DNA from: DATJQF01 sp035505995 | Lineage (GTDB): Bacteria; Bacteroidota; Bacteroidia; Bacteroidales; FEN-979 | Assembly (NCBI GenBank): GCA_035505995.1 | Contig: DATJQF010000134.1 | Span: forward strand, 1 to 7,679 | DNA: 7,679 nt | Reading direction: 5' to 3' | Shown: positions 1-6,919 of the stretch, piece by piece | How the letters are laid out: every line of letters begins with the position of its first letter | How positions within the stretch are numbered: position 1 is the first letter of the stretch | Program-made: the position numbers and the translations under genes | The notes under the pieces: model-generated | Database searches by the model: none | What the model was told of the DNA's origin: nothing | The model's input: only the letters and a program-made list of their open reading frames with translations

Positions 1-1325
1 TTGATCTCCCGCGTAGAGATCTCTTCTCCCCGGGTGTTTTGCATCGACTCCGAGAAAAAGCTTTTCAACAGGAACGTGCCGAAGGGCGTCTGCACATACT
101 TGCTGTTCGCCACCCGCGATACGGTCGAGATATCCATGTGAATGATCCCGGCAATATCTTTCAGGATCATGGGCCGCAGCCTGGTTTCATCCCCCGAAAG
201 GAAATATTCCTTCTGGAAGTCCATGATCGCTTTCATCGTGACATATAAAGTATCCTGCCGTTGCCGGATGGCATCGATGAATCCTTTTGCCGCATCCAGC
301 TTCTGCCTGATAAAAGCCGCGGCGGCCCGGTCGGCTGAATTCATTTTTTTCCCTGACGCGGTATAGCTCCTGAGCATATCGATGTATTCCCGGTTCAGGT
401 TCAGCTCGGGAGCATTGCGGGCGTTCAGCGTGAGTTCCAGGCTCCCGTCATGGCTCGTAATGATGAAATCCGGAACAATATAATTGCTTTCCCGGGAGAG
501 GTCGGCAATAGCCACGCCGGGCTTGGGGTCAAGCGACTGGATCACGGCTACCGCATCCTTCAGATCTTCTTCCCGGATCTTCAGCCTGGAGAGGATCCGG
601 TCGAAATGTTTTTTACTGAACTCGGCAAAATGATCCCTCACCAGCCTGGTGGCCAGTTCAACCGCGGGGGTCCGGTCCGGTTTGCGCTCCAGTTGCAGGA
701 GCAGGCATTCCTGCAGGTTCCGGGCGGCGATCCCGGGAGGATCGAAAAGCTGGACTGCCCGGAGCACTTCCAGGATCTCCTCAGGGGTGGCCTCCAGGTT
801 CTGGTTGAAGGCAAAATCATCGGAAATAGCCTGCAGGTCCCGCTGGAGGTACCCCGCCTCATCAAGGTTGCCGATGATCATGGCGGCGATGGCCGACTGC
901 TTTTCATTCATCCCGCTCAAACCGATCTGACCCAGCAGGAAATCCTGGGAGCTGGTAAGGGAAGGCATCGGGATCTCGCGCTCTTCCTCGTCCGGGCTGC
1001 GGTTACTGGCGGCGATGCGGTAGTCCAGGTTATCTTCCTCCTCCAGGTAATCCTCAAAGCCAAAATCCTCCTGCGACGTCTCTTCCTCCGCTTCTTCCCG
1101 GAATTCATCCTCATCCCCTTCAATGGAATCGGGAAGCTGATCCTCGGTCTGCAGCTCGCGCTCATCCTCCTCGGTCTGGGTTTCTTCCAGGGCGGGGTTG
1201 TCTTCAATTTCCTGCTTGATCCGCTGCTCCAGCGACAATACAGGCTCCTGCAGGAGCTTCATCACGAGCACCTGTTGTGGGGAGAGCTTTTGGATCAGCC
1301 GTTGCTGGAGCTTCTGGTTCAGCAT
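1..1325 (-). CDS. rpoN: RNA polymerase sigma-54 factor RpoN, 5' portion (C-terminus beyond left edge)
   Basis: Reading the minus strand from ATG at 1325-1323 gives 441 uninterrupted codons to the window edge. The order is that of sigma-54: a Gln/Leu-rich region I (residues 1-45, starting MLNQKLQQRLIQKLSPQQ), a strongly acidic region II (about 41-120), and a core-binding region with FDPPGIAARNLQECLLLQL (194-212) and LDPKPG (265-270). A DNA-binding part follows, with a helix-turn-helix around LKDIAGIIHMDISTVSRVANSKY (388-410) and then the GTFLLKSFFSE segment (416-426). Family members are about 480-500 residues, so roughly 45-55 are missing, including the RpoN box that reads the -24 promoter element. 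The protein directs RNA polymerase to -24/-12 promoters and needs an AAA+ activator; none is in the window. This ATG was chosen because it starts exactly at the conserved N-terminus. It has no clear Shine-Dalgarno sequence, which is common in this phylum. It is divergent from the kinase/efflux genes. Confidence 0.96.
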   Translation of the reverse strand, partial: MLNQKLQQRLIQKLSPQQVLVMKLLQEPVLSLEQRIKQEIEDNPALEETQTEEDERELQTEDQLPDSIEGDEDEFREEAEEETSQEDFGFEDYLEEEDNLDYRIAASNRSPDEEEREIPMPSLTSSQDFLLGQIGLSGMNEKQSAIAAMIIGNLDEAGYLQRDLQAISDDFAFNQNLEATPEEILEVLRAVQLFDPPGIAARNLQECLLLQLERKPDRTPAVELATRLVRDHFAEFSKKHFDRILSRLKIREEDLKDAVAVIQSLDPKPGVAIADLSRESNYIVPDFIITSHDGSLELTLNARNAPELNLNREYIDMLRSYTASGKKMNSADRAAAAFIRQKLDAAKGFIDAIRQRQDTLYVTMKAIMDFQKEYFLSGDETRLRPMILKDIAGIIHMDISTVSRVANSKYVQTPFGTFLLKSFFSESMQNTRGEEISTREI

Positions 1326-1351
1326 CGCTATTTCAGCCGTAATTATCCGTA

Positions 1352-1382
1352 CGAAAATACAAATTCCCGTGAGAAAAGTAAA
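1352..1382 (-). promoter_or_regulatory. Candidate Bacteroidota-type promoter for rpoN
   Basis: On the minus strand, TTTA (1382-1379) is followed after 19 nt by TATTTTCG (1359-1352). This resembles the Bacteroidota -33 TTTG / -7 TAnnTTTG promoter, with one mismatch in each element and standard spacing. Transcription would start near 1345, leaving a leader of about 20 nt before the rpoN ATG. The call is inference from the consensus; AT-rich intergenic DNA can match by chance. Confidence 0.35.
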
Positions 1383-1387
1383 GATTG

Positions 1388-1410
1388 ATCCGGCAGGGCC
1401 GGATGCATCC
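1388..1410. repeat. Short hairpin plus overlapping 10-bp palindrome in the divergent intergenic region
   Basis: ATCCGGC (1388-1394) and GCCGGAT (1398-1404) form a perfect 7-bp stem with a 3-nt loop. The right arm overlaps the perfect palindrome GGATGCATCC (1401-1410). No T-run follows on the plus strand. On the minus strand the stem is followed by CAATCTTTAC rather than a clean T-run, so a terminator is unlikely. It lies just upstream of the candidate rpoN promoter and could be an operator or simply a chance GC dyad. Confidence 0.45.
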
Positions 1411-1452
1411 GCTTCCATTGGTCGGGAAATACAGACGGTTAATCATTAAAAT

Positions 1453-2544
1453 ATGCCGGCTGGTCTAAAACATCAGCCGGAACCGGAGGTTTTGGATAAT
1501 TTTGCAGCCATGATTTCAAGATCAAAGTTCGTTACGGTGGCCATCCATGTCCTGGTATGGCTGGGATTGTTTCTCATTCCATTCATCGACGAGCGGCAGC
1601 ACCTGAATATCGATTTTATGCTGAGGGTAGGATTTACATTCGCGCTGCTGGCGGGATGGTTCTACTTCAATTTCTATTTCCTGATCCCGAGATTGTTCCT
1701 GCGCAAAAAGATCCTTTTTTTCCTGCTGGCCGTGCTGGGAACCCTGTTGTTCGTCTCCACCGTGAACGTGTTGTATGCCTATGGCCTTGACCTTGCCGGC
1801 TTGCGTCCTGAAGTCCACGGCAGGCATCATTCGAATTACAGCAGATTATTCCTCAACACATTTTTTCCCGCATTTTTTGTATTTGCCGTCAGTACCGCCA
1901 TCAGGATCTCGAACGAATGGTTCAAGGCGGACAAGCAAAAAAAAGAAATGGAGAACGAAAAGCTCCAGTCGGAGCTGGCCTTCCTGAAGTCCCAGGTGAA
2001 TCCTCATTTCCTGTTCAACATCCTGAATAATATCTGTTCGCTGGCGCGAAAAAAATCGGACGACACCGAGAACGCCGTCATCAGGCTTTCCCAGATCATG
2101 CGGTATATGCTCTCGGAATCGAAGGATGAAAAGGTGAACCTGGAAAAAGAAGTCGAGTATCTGAAGAACTATATCGAGCTGCAGCAGCTCAGGCTTTCCG
2201 ATAAGGTGAATATCCGGTTTGCCATCGACGGATCTCCCGGGATGCTGATGATCGAGCCGATGCTCCTCATCCCGTTCGTTGAAAATGCCTTCAAGCACGG
2301 CATCAGCTACGCGGAAGATTCAACCATCGACATCTCCCTGAAGATCGCCGAAAAGGAATTGCAATTCAGGACCGGGAATTCCGTTTACCGTAAGAAGGAT
2401 GCACCGGCCGCCACGGATTCCGGCATTGGCCTGAAAAACGTCCTGCGGAGACTGGAGCTTCTTTACCCGGGAAACCATCAAATCTCCATCACCGACGACG
2501 GACAGAAATATAATGTGGAATTAATCATCCATTTTACCTCATGA
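1453..2544 (+). CDS. LytS/YehU-type membrane sensor histidine kinase
   Basis: The product has 363 residues, counted from the ATG at 1453. Hydrophobic segments at about 25-44, 58-79, 86-109 and 133-151 predict a four-helix membrane sensor with no large extracytoplasmic domain. A short charged coiled coil follows (about 155-178). The His_kinase domain carries NPHFLFN (183-189; phospho-acceptor His185). The ATP-binding domain has an N box, PFVENAFKHG (274-283), and a G box, DSGIGLKNVLRRLELL (322-337). All key catalytic motifs are intact. It should autophosphorylate and pass the phosphate to the LytTR regulator encoded next, whose ATG overlaps this stop (ATGA, 2541-2544). Start uncertain: Met20 (ATG at 1510) begins MISRSKFVTVAIHVLVWLGL, a normal N-terminus for this family. 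Residues 1-19 are polar and overlap a dyad and a promoter-like element. The longer frame is given as the outer bound. The signal sensed is unknown. Confidence 0.93.
   Translation: MPAGLKHQPEPEVLDNFAAMISRSKFVTVAIHVLVWLGLFLIPFIDERQHLNIDFMLRVGFTFALLAGWFYFNFYFLIPRLFLRKKILFFLLAVLGTLLFVSTVNVLYAYGLDLAGLRPEVHGRHHSNYSRLFLNTFFPAFFVFAVSTAIRISNEWFKADKQKKEMENEKLQSELAFLKSQVNPHFLFNILNNICSLARKKSDDTENAVIRLSQIMRYMLSESKDEKVNLEKEVEYLKNYIELQQLRLSDKVNIRFAIDGSPGMLMIEPMLLIPFVENAFKHGISYAEDSTIDISLKIAEKELQFRTGNSVYRKKDAPAATDSGIGLKNVLRRLELLYPGNHQISITDDGQKYNVELIIHFTS
1456..1480. repeat. Inverted repeat CCGGCTG-N11-CAGCCGG upstream of the kinase
   Basis: CCGGCTG (1456-1462) and CAGCCGG (1474-1480) are perfect 7-bp arms. 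The stem extends inward by a G-T and a T-A pair, giving up to 9 bp around a 7-nt loop. It sits 17 bp upstream of a TAATTTTG promoter-like element and inside the first 10 codons of the longest kinase reading frame. A dyad here suggests an operator or leader structure rather than coding sequence, which favours the internal kinase start at 1510. No family-specific operator is recognised. Confidence 0.45.
1497..1504 (+). promoter_or_regulatory. Candidate -7 element (TAATTTTG) for the kinase operon
   Basis: TAATTTTG matches the Bacteroidota -7 consensus TAnnTTTG exactly. It ends 5 nt before the ATG at 1510, so a transcript from it would start about at that ATG and be leaderless or nearly so. No TTTG-like -33 element is found 19-21 nt upstream, which weakens the call. 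If real, it excludes the upstream ATG at 1453 as a start for this transcript. Confidence 0.35.
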
Positions 2545-3266
2545 TCCGCTGCCTGGCCATCGATGACGAGATCCTGGCGCTCGACCTGCTGGAGGACAAT
2601 ATCCGGAAAGTGCCCTTCCTGGAGCTGGTGCAAAAATGCAGGAGCGCCCTGGAAGCGATGGAGATCCTCCGGAAAGAGGAGATCGACCTGATCTTCCTCG
2701 ATATCCAGATGCCGGATATATCAGGGATCCAGTTCCTGAAAAGCCTGCGCCGGAAGCCCCTGGTGATCTTCACCACGGCCTATGAAAAATATGCCCTGAC
2801 GGGATACGAGCTGGATGTGATCGATTACCTGCTGAAACCGTTCTCCTTTGACAGGTTTCTCAAGGCAGTGAACAAAGCGCAGGATTTCCTCGGGCTCCGC
2901 GACCGTCTGCCCGCTTCACAAGGACCGGCGGCAGATCCCGCCCGGAATTTCATTTTTGTAAAGTCGGATTACAAGCTGGTCAAGATCAACCTGGCCGACA
3001 TCCTTTATGTTGAAGGACTGAAAGATTATGTCAAGATCTTTGCCGGGGAGCGGCCGGTCATTACCCTGATGAGCATGAAAGCGATCGAGGAGATCCTTCC
3101 CGCCCCTGCGTTCATCCGGGTGCACCGCTCCTTTATCGTCAATATCCGGAAGATCCTGTTCATCGAACGGGGGCATATCAAAGTCGGAAGCCGCGAGATC
3201 CCGATCAGCATGCATTACCGGGAAGCATTTTTTAATAGGATCAACACGAATAAAACCCATGAATAA
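2541..3266 (+). CDS. LytTR-family response regulator (receiver plus LytTR DNA-binding domain)
   Basis: The product has 241 residues. The receiver domain (about 1-118) has the acidic pair D8/D9, phospho-acceptor D54 in LIFLDIQMPDISG, T78/T79, and K99 in YLLKPFSFDRFLKAV, so all signalling residues are present. A linker of about 20 residues (DRLPASQGPAADPARN) leads to a LytTR domain (about 137-236) with the typical FVKSDYKLVKINLADILYVEGLKDYVKI and FIRVHRSFIVNI blocks. LytTR domains bind DNA as dimers at paired short direct repeats. The start codon lies inside the kinase stop (ATGA), so translation is coupled and the cognate partner is clear. Its 3' end overlaps the next gene by 8 nt, tying the regulator directly to the efflux channel gene. 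The likely role is autoregulation and control of the pump operon; this is inference from position. Confidence 0.96.
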   Translation: MIRCLAIDDEILALDLLEDNIRKVPFLELVQKCRSALEAMEILRKEEIDLIFLDIQMPDISGIQFLKSLRRKPLVIFTTAYEKYALTGYELDVIDYLLKPFSFDRFLKAVNKAQDFLGLRDRLPASQGPAADPARNFIFVKSDYKLVKINLADILYVEGLKDYVKIFAGERPVITLMSMKAIEEILPAPAFIRVHRSFIVNIRKILFIERGHIKVGSREIPISMHYREAFFNRINTNKTHE

Positions 3267-4614
3267 TATCCAGCGAATAGCCGCCATAGCAGGGTTCCTT
3301 TGCCTTTTATTCCGTCCGGGTATCGAGGCGCAGCAAAAGCCCTGGACCTTTCAGCAGTGTGTGGACACCGCCATCCGGAGGAACATCGCCCTGAACCAGA
3401 CGCGACTGGCCAATGAGACCAATAAAGTGAACCTGCAGCAGTCGAAAGCGAACCAGATCCCCGACCTGGGGGCCAGTGTGAATGAAAGCGGGAATTTCGG
3501 GAAAAACATCAACCCGACCACGAACCAGTATGTGGTGCAGACCTACAACTCCACCAATTTCGGCGTCAGTTCAAGCCTGAACCTGTTCAACGGCCTTCAG
3601 AATTCACGGACCATCAAGCAGAACGGGGTACTGGTGGATGCAGGCAACTACGATATCGAATCGACGAAAAACCAGGTGATCCTGAACATCACCTCGGCCT
3701 ATCTGCAGGTCCTCTTCTCTTACGAGATCCTGGATGCCGCGAAAGGCCAGGCAGAAGCCACGCAAGCGCAGGTCGACCGGACCCAGAAACAGGTGGATGC
3801 CGGACTTGTCCCGGAACTTAATCTCTACCAGATACAGGCCCAGCTGGCTACGGACAAGCTGACGGTGGTCAATGACCAGGGACAGCTTGATCTTGCAAAA
3901 GTGACCCTGATGCAACTGATGGAAGTACCGGTCATGGACAGCTTTGATATTGTCAAACCTGAAATAATTGAACCGACGGCTTTGATCAGTGGCAGCCATG
4001 AAGAACTTTTCCAGAAGGCGCTGTCCGTGAGACCCGAAATAGCCGGTGCCAGCCTGCGGACCCAGAGTGCGTTGATGGGCGTCCAGATCAACAAGGGGGG
4101 ATACTGGCCAAAACTGAACCTGGGAGGGAACATTTCGACAAATTTTGCGACCTCAAGCGCAAGCTCCTCCGAGGTGAACCCGAACAAAGATCCCTTTTTT
4201 ACCCAGCTCTGGGATAACATCGGCGCAGGATTATCACTGAATCTTTCGATCCCGATCTACAGCAACCGTTTGTATAAAAGCAATGTCGACCGGGCAAAGA
4301 TCAATGCGCTCAACGTGCAGCTGTCAGAAGAAAACACCAAGAACCAGCTGAGAAAGAACATTGAACAGGCATCCACGGATCTGAAGAATGCGATCAATAA
4401 ATACAGCGCCACCAAGGATCAGCTGACATCCGCAGAGGTGTCCTATAAAAGCATCGAGAAAAAATTCAATGTGGGACTGGTGACCGCCATCGATTACCTC
4501 GTGGAGAAGAACAATTACAACCAGGCCATGTCGAACATGATCCAGGCAAAATATGACTATGTTTTCAAGAGCAAGATCCTGGACTTTTACATAGGCAAGC
4601 AAATTACGTTTTAG
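3259..4614 (+). CDS. TolC-family outer-membrane efflux channel
   Basis: The product has 451 residues. It starts with a signal peptide (MNNIQRIAAIAGFLCLLF..., probable cleavage after IEA, residue 24), and the mature protein starts QQKPWTFQQCVDTAIRRNIAL, the usual opening of Bacteroidota TolC homologues. Two outer-membrane-efflux-protein repeats follow, each a long Gln/Asn/Lys-rich alpha-helical stretch with short beta-strand segments (for example SSSLNLFNGLQNSR near 109-118 and LSLNLSIPIYSNRLYKSNV in the second half). Length matches the family. It should form a trimeric channel in the outer membrane that docks with the MacA-like adaptor encoded downstream. The ATG at 3259 lies 8 nt before the end of the regulator gene, so the two are almost certainly on one transcript. 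I see no Shine-Dalgarno sequence at normal distance; coupling to the upstream gene probably supplies translation. No terminator follows the stop. Confidence 0.95.
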   Translation: MNNIQRIAAIAGFLCLLFRPGIEAQQKPWTFQQCVDTAIRRNIALNQTRLANETNKVNLQQSKANQIPDLGASVNESGNFGKNINPTTNQYVVQTYNSTNFGVSSSLNLFNGLQNSRTIKQNGVLVDAGNYDIESTKNQVILNITSAYLQVLFSYEILDAAKGQAEATQAQVDRTQKQVDAGLVPELNLYQIQAQLATDKLTVVNDQGQLDLAKVTLMQLMEVPVMDSFDIVKPEIIEPTALISGSHEELFQKALSVRPEIAGASLRTQSALMGVQINKGGYWPKLNLGGNISTNFATSSASSSEVNPNKDPFFTQLWDNIGAGLSLNLSIPIYSNRLYKSNVDRAKINALNVQLSEENTKNQLRKNIEQASTDLKNAINKYSATKDQLTSAEVSYKSIEKKFNVGLVTAIDYLVEKNNYNQAMSNMIQAKYDYVFKSKILDFYIGKQITF

Positions 4615-4648
4615 GTAGGAAGGAGGATTGAAGAGGCAGGAGGTACAG

Positions 4649-4697
4649 GATAGCAGACCTGGGACCATAGACCAAAGAACAGAGACCAGAAACAAGA
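4649..4697 (+). repeat. Degenerate 7-bp tandem repeat array (about 7 units)
   Basis: The stretch reads in period 7 as GATAGCA, GACCTGG, GACCATA, GACCAAA, GAACAGA, GACCAGA, AACAAGA. The five central units share GAcC at the first four positions; the first and last fit less well. It lies in the 102-bp gap between the TolC-like and MacA-like genes, the only sizeable gap in the plus-strand gene set, and ends 19 bp before the MacA start. It is non-coding in all likely readings and contains no dyad. Its purine-rich plus strand might act as an untranslated spacer, or the array may be one copy of a dispersed genomic repeat. A function is not shown. Confidence 0.6.
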
Positions 4698-4716
4698 TTC
4701 TATAAATAAATTAAAA

Positions 4717-6162
4717 ATGAAAAGGAAATATTGGCTAATCATTGCAGTTATCGTGGTAATCGCGGGTATTGGAGGTTACTTTGTTCTGCGGACCAGGGAA
4801 AAAAATGATTATCAGTGGCGGACCGCCAAATTAGAGCGGGGAGATGTCAAGGTCGTGGTGACCGCCACCGGGACCCTGAGCGCCGACACAACCGTACAGG
4901 TGGGTACACAGGTTTCAGGGACCATTTCAAAGATCTTTGTGGATTTCAATTCCGTGGTAAAGAAAGGACAGGTGATTGCCATCATCGACACCACATTCCT
5001 TGCGGCGGCCGTTACCGATGCCAGGGCCAGCCTGAATAAGGCCACGGTACAGGTGGATCTGACGAAACGCAACTTCGACCGGACCAAACAGCTTTTCAAC
5101 GACAAGGTCATGGCCCAGGCCGATTACGACCAGGCGTATTCCAATTATGAAAGTGCCAAGGCAGATGCCCTTTCCGCCAAGGCGTCGCTCGACCGGGCGC
5201 TCATCAACCTCCATTATGCAACCATTAAGGCCCCCGTGTCCGGCGTGGTGGTATCGCGGGCCGTGGATGTCGGGCAAACGGTAGCAGCCAGTTTCAATAC
5301 CCCCACGCTGTTTTCCATTGCGAACGACCTGACCAAGATGCAGGTCCAGGCCAGTATCGACGAAGCGGATATCGGGAAGATCCAGGTGGGCCAGGACGTT
5401 GCCTTCACCGTAGATGCCTATGACAACCTTACCTTCAAAGGGAAAGTATATCAGATCCGGCTTCAGCCTACCGTCCTCCAGAACGTGGTGAATTATACCG
5501 TCATCATCGATGTGCCGAACCCGGATATGAAACTGTTGCCGGGGATGACCGCCAACATCACCGTGAAGATCCAGGAGGCAGACAGCGTTCTGAGGATTCC
5601 GGCCAGTGCTTTGCGCTTCAATCCCCCGCAGGATTTTATGACGAAGATGATGAAGGTCTGGCCTGATTCGGTCAAGCAAAAAGTCACCCTGTGGATGCAG
5701 GGAGGCGGGCACAGACCCGGCCAGGGAACAGGTACCCGGGAATCGGGGGGAGCGACCCCGCTGGGCGGAGCGGCCGGCCAGGGAGGAATGACGGCGCAGG
5801 GAGGATCCCCGGGGCAGGGAAACCGTTCGGGGCAGGCTTCACGGGGAGGAGGTTATACCGGACAGGGGGGAAGCGGCGCTCCTTCGGGCTACGGGTCGGG
5901 AGGCACCCAGGCCAAAGGCCAGAACAGGGGGAACTGGGGGGATATCGGCTTCATCTGGATCAAAGTGGATGATATGCTGATCCCTTACCGGGTAAAATTG
6001 GGGCTGACGGACGGCAGCTATACGCAGGTCACCGGGAGGATAAAGGAAGGAGATGAAGTGGTGATCGGAATGATAAACACCGGAGCGGCCGCCGCTACCC
6101 AGCAGCAAAGCCCGTTCATGCCGCAATTCGGCAGACCCGCGGCAGGCAGGGGAGGGAGGTAA
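4717..6162 (+). CDS. MacA-like periplasmic adaptor (membrane fusion protein) with a Gly/Gln-rich insert
   Basis: The product has 481 residues, against about 370 for E. coli MacA. An N-terminal membrane anchor (about 4-24, YWLIIAVIVVIAGIGGYFVL) is followed by the first half of the lipoyl-like domain (about 43-92, with VQVGTQVSGTISKIFVDFNS). Next come an alpha-helical hairpin (about 95-165), the second lipoyl half (YATIKAPVSGVVVSR, 167-181), and a beta-barrel domain (about 205-300). A membrane-proximal domain resumes at FIWIKVDDMLIPYRVKLGLTDG (412-433) and EGDEVVIG (444-451). Between the barrel and this last part lies a low-complexity Gly/Gln/Ser insert (about 329-408), partly made of hexapeptide repeats; the tail (454-481) is Ala/Gln/Gly-rich too. 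It should bridge the MacB-type transporter and the TolC-like channel. No Shine-Dalgarno sequence precedes the ATG, only an A/T-rich stretch. The ATPase gene starts 1 nt after the stop. The fold assignment is firm; the insert's role is unknown. Confidence 0.94.
   Translation: MKRKYWLIIAVIVVIAGIGGYFVLRTREKNDYQWRTAKLERGDVKVVVTATGTLSADTTVQVGTQVSGTISKIFVDFNSVVKKGQVIAIIDTTFLAAAVTDARASLNKATVQVDLTKRNFDRTKQLFNDKVMAQADYDQAYSNYESAKADALSAKASLDRALINLHYATIKAPVSGVVVSRAVDVGQTVAASFNTPTLFSIANDLTKMQVQASIDEADIGKIQVGQDVAFTVDAYDNLTFKGKVYQIRLQPTVLQNVVNYTVIIDVPNPDMKLLPGMTANITVKIQEADSVLRIPASALRFNPPQDFMTKMMKVWPDSVKQKVTLWMQGGGHRPGQGTGTRESGGATPLGGAAGQGGMTAQGGSPGQGNRSGQASRGGGYTGQGGSGAPSGYGSGGTQAKGQNRGNWGDIGFIWIKVDDMLIPYRVKLGLTDGSYTQVTGRIKEGDEVVIGMINTGAAAATQQQSPFMPQFGRPAAGRGGR
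5761..5850 (+). repeat. In-frame 18-bp tandem repeats encoding QGGxxG-like hexapeptides
   Basis: Five consecutive 18-bp units start at 5761, 5779, 5797, 5815 and 5833. They encode LGGAAG, QGGMTA, QGGSPG, QGNRSG and QASRGG (residues 349-378 of the MacA-like adaptor). CAGGGA recurs exactly 18 bp apart at 5779, 5797 and 5815, with CAGGCT at 5833; GGGGCAGG recurs at 5811 and 5829. The period is a multiple of three, so gain or loss of a unit would keep the frame. This suggests that part of the Gly/Gln-rich insert grew by tandem duplication and then drifted. Confidence 0.7.
6151..6159 (+). promoter_or_regulatory. Strong Shine-Dalgarno sequence for the MacB-type ATPase
   Basis: GGAGGGAGG offers two GGAGG cores, ending 8 nt and 4 nt before the ATG at 6164. 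It is embedded in the last Gly-Gly-Arg codons of the adaptor gene. It supports the chosen ATPase start, and it contrasts with the kinase, regulator, channel and adaptor genes, which have no comparable site. Confidence 0.7.
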
Positions 6163-6163
6163 T

Positions 6164-6915
<752 letters not shown>

Positions 6916-6919
<4 letters not shown>

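Noticed and set aside
450..1388. Long plus-strand open frame (312 codons) opposite rpoN
   Set aside because: It is the antisense shadow of rpoN, whose minus-strand frame has unambiguous sigma-54 motifs. The plus-strand product has no recognisable domain, and its composition reflects antisense acidic and Leu/Gln codons.
1388..1404. Hairpin as a rho-independent terminator
   Set aside because: No T-run follows on the plus strand and only a broken one on the minus strand, and both flanking genes point away from this region, so there is no transcript to terminate here.
1435..1532. LytTR-like binding half sites ACGGTTAAT (1435-1443) and AAAGTTCGT (1524-1532)
   Set aside because: The first has a mismatch to the general LytTR half-site pattern, the second lies in or at the start of the coding region, and they are 89 bp apart instead of about two helical turns. 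Single 9-mers of this degeneracy occur by chance.
4927..5712. Minus-strand open frame of 261 codons opposite the adaptor gene
   Set aside because: It is antisense to the lipoyl, hairpin and barrel domains of the MacA-like adaptor. The product is His/Gly/Asp-rich without domain motifs.
5755..5875. Possible G-quadruplex in the G-rich part of the adaptor gene
   Set aside because: There are many runs of three to six G, but the loops between consecutive G3+ runs are mostly longer than 7 nt. The G-richness is explained by Gly codons.
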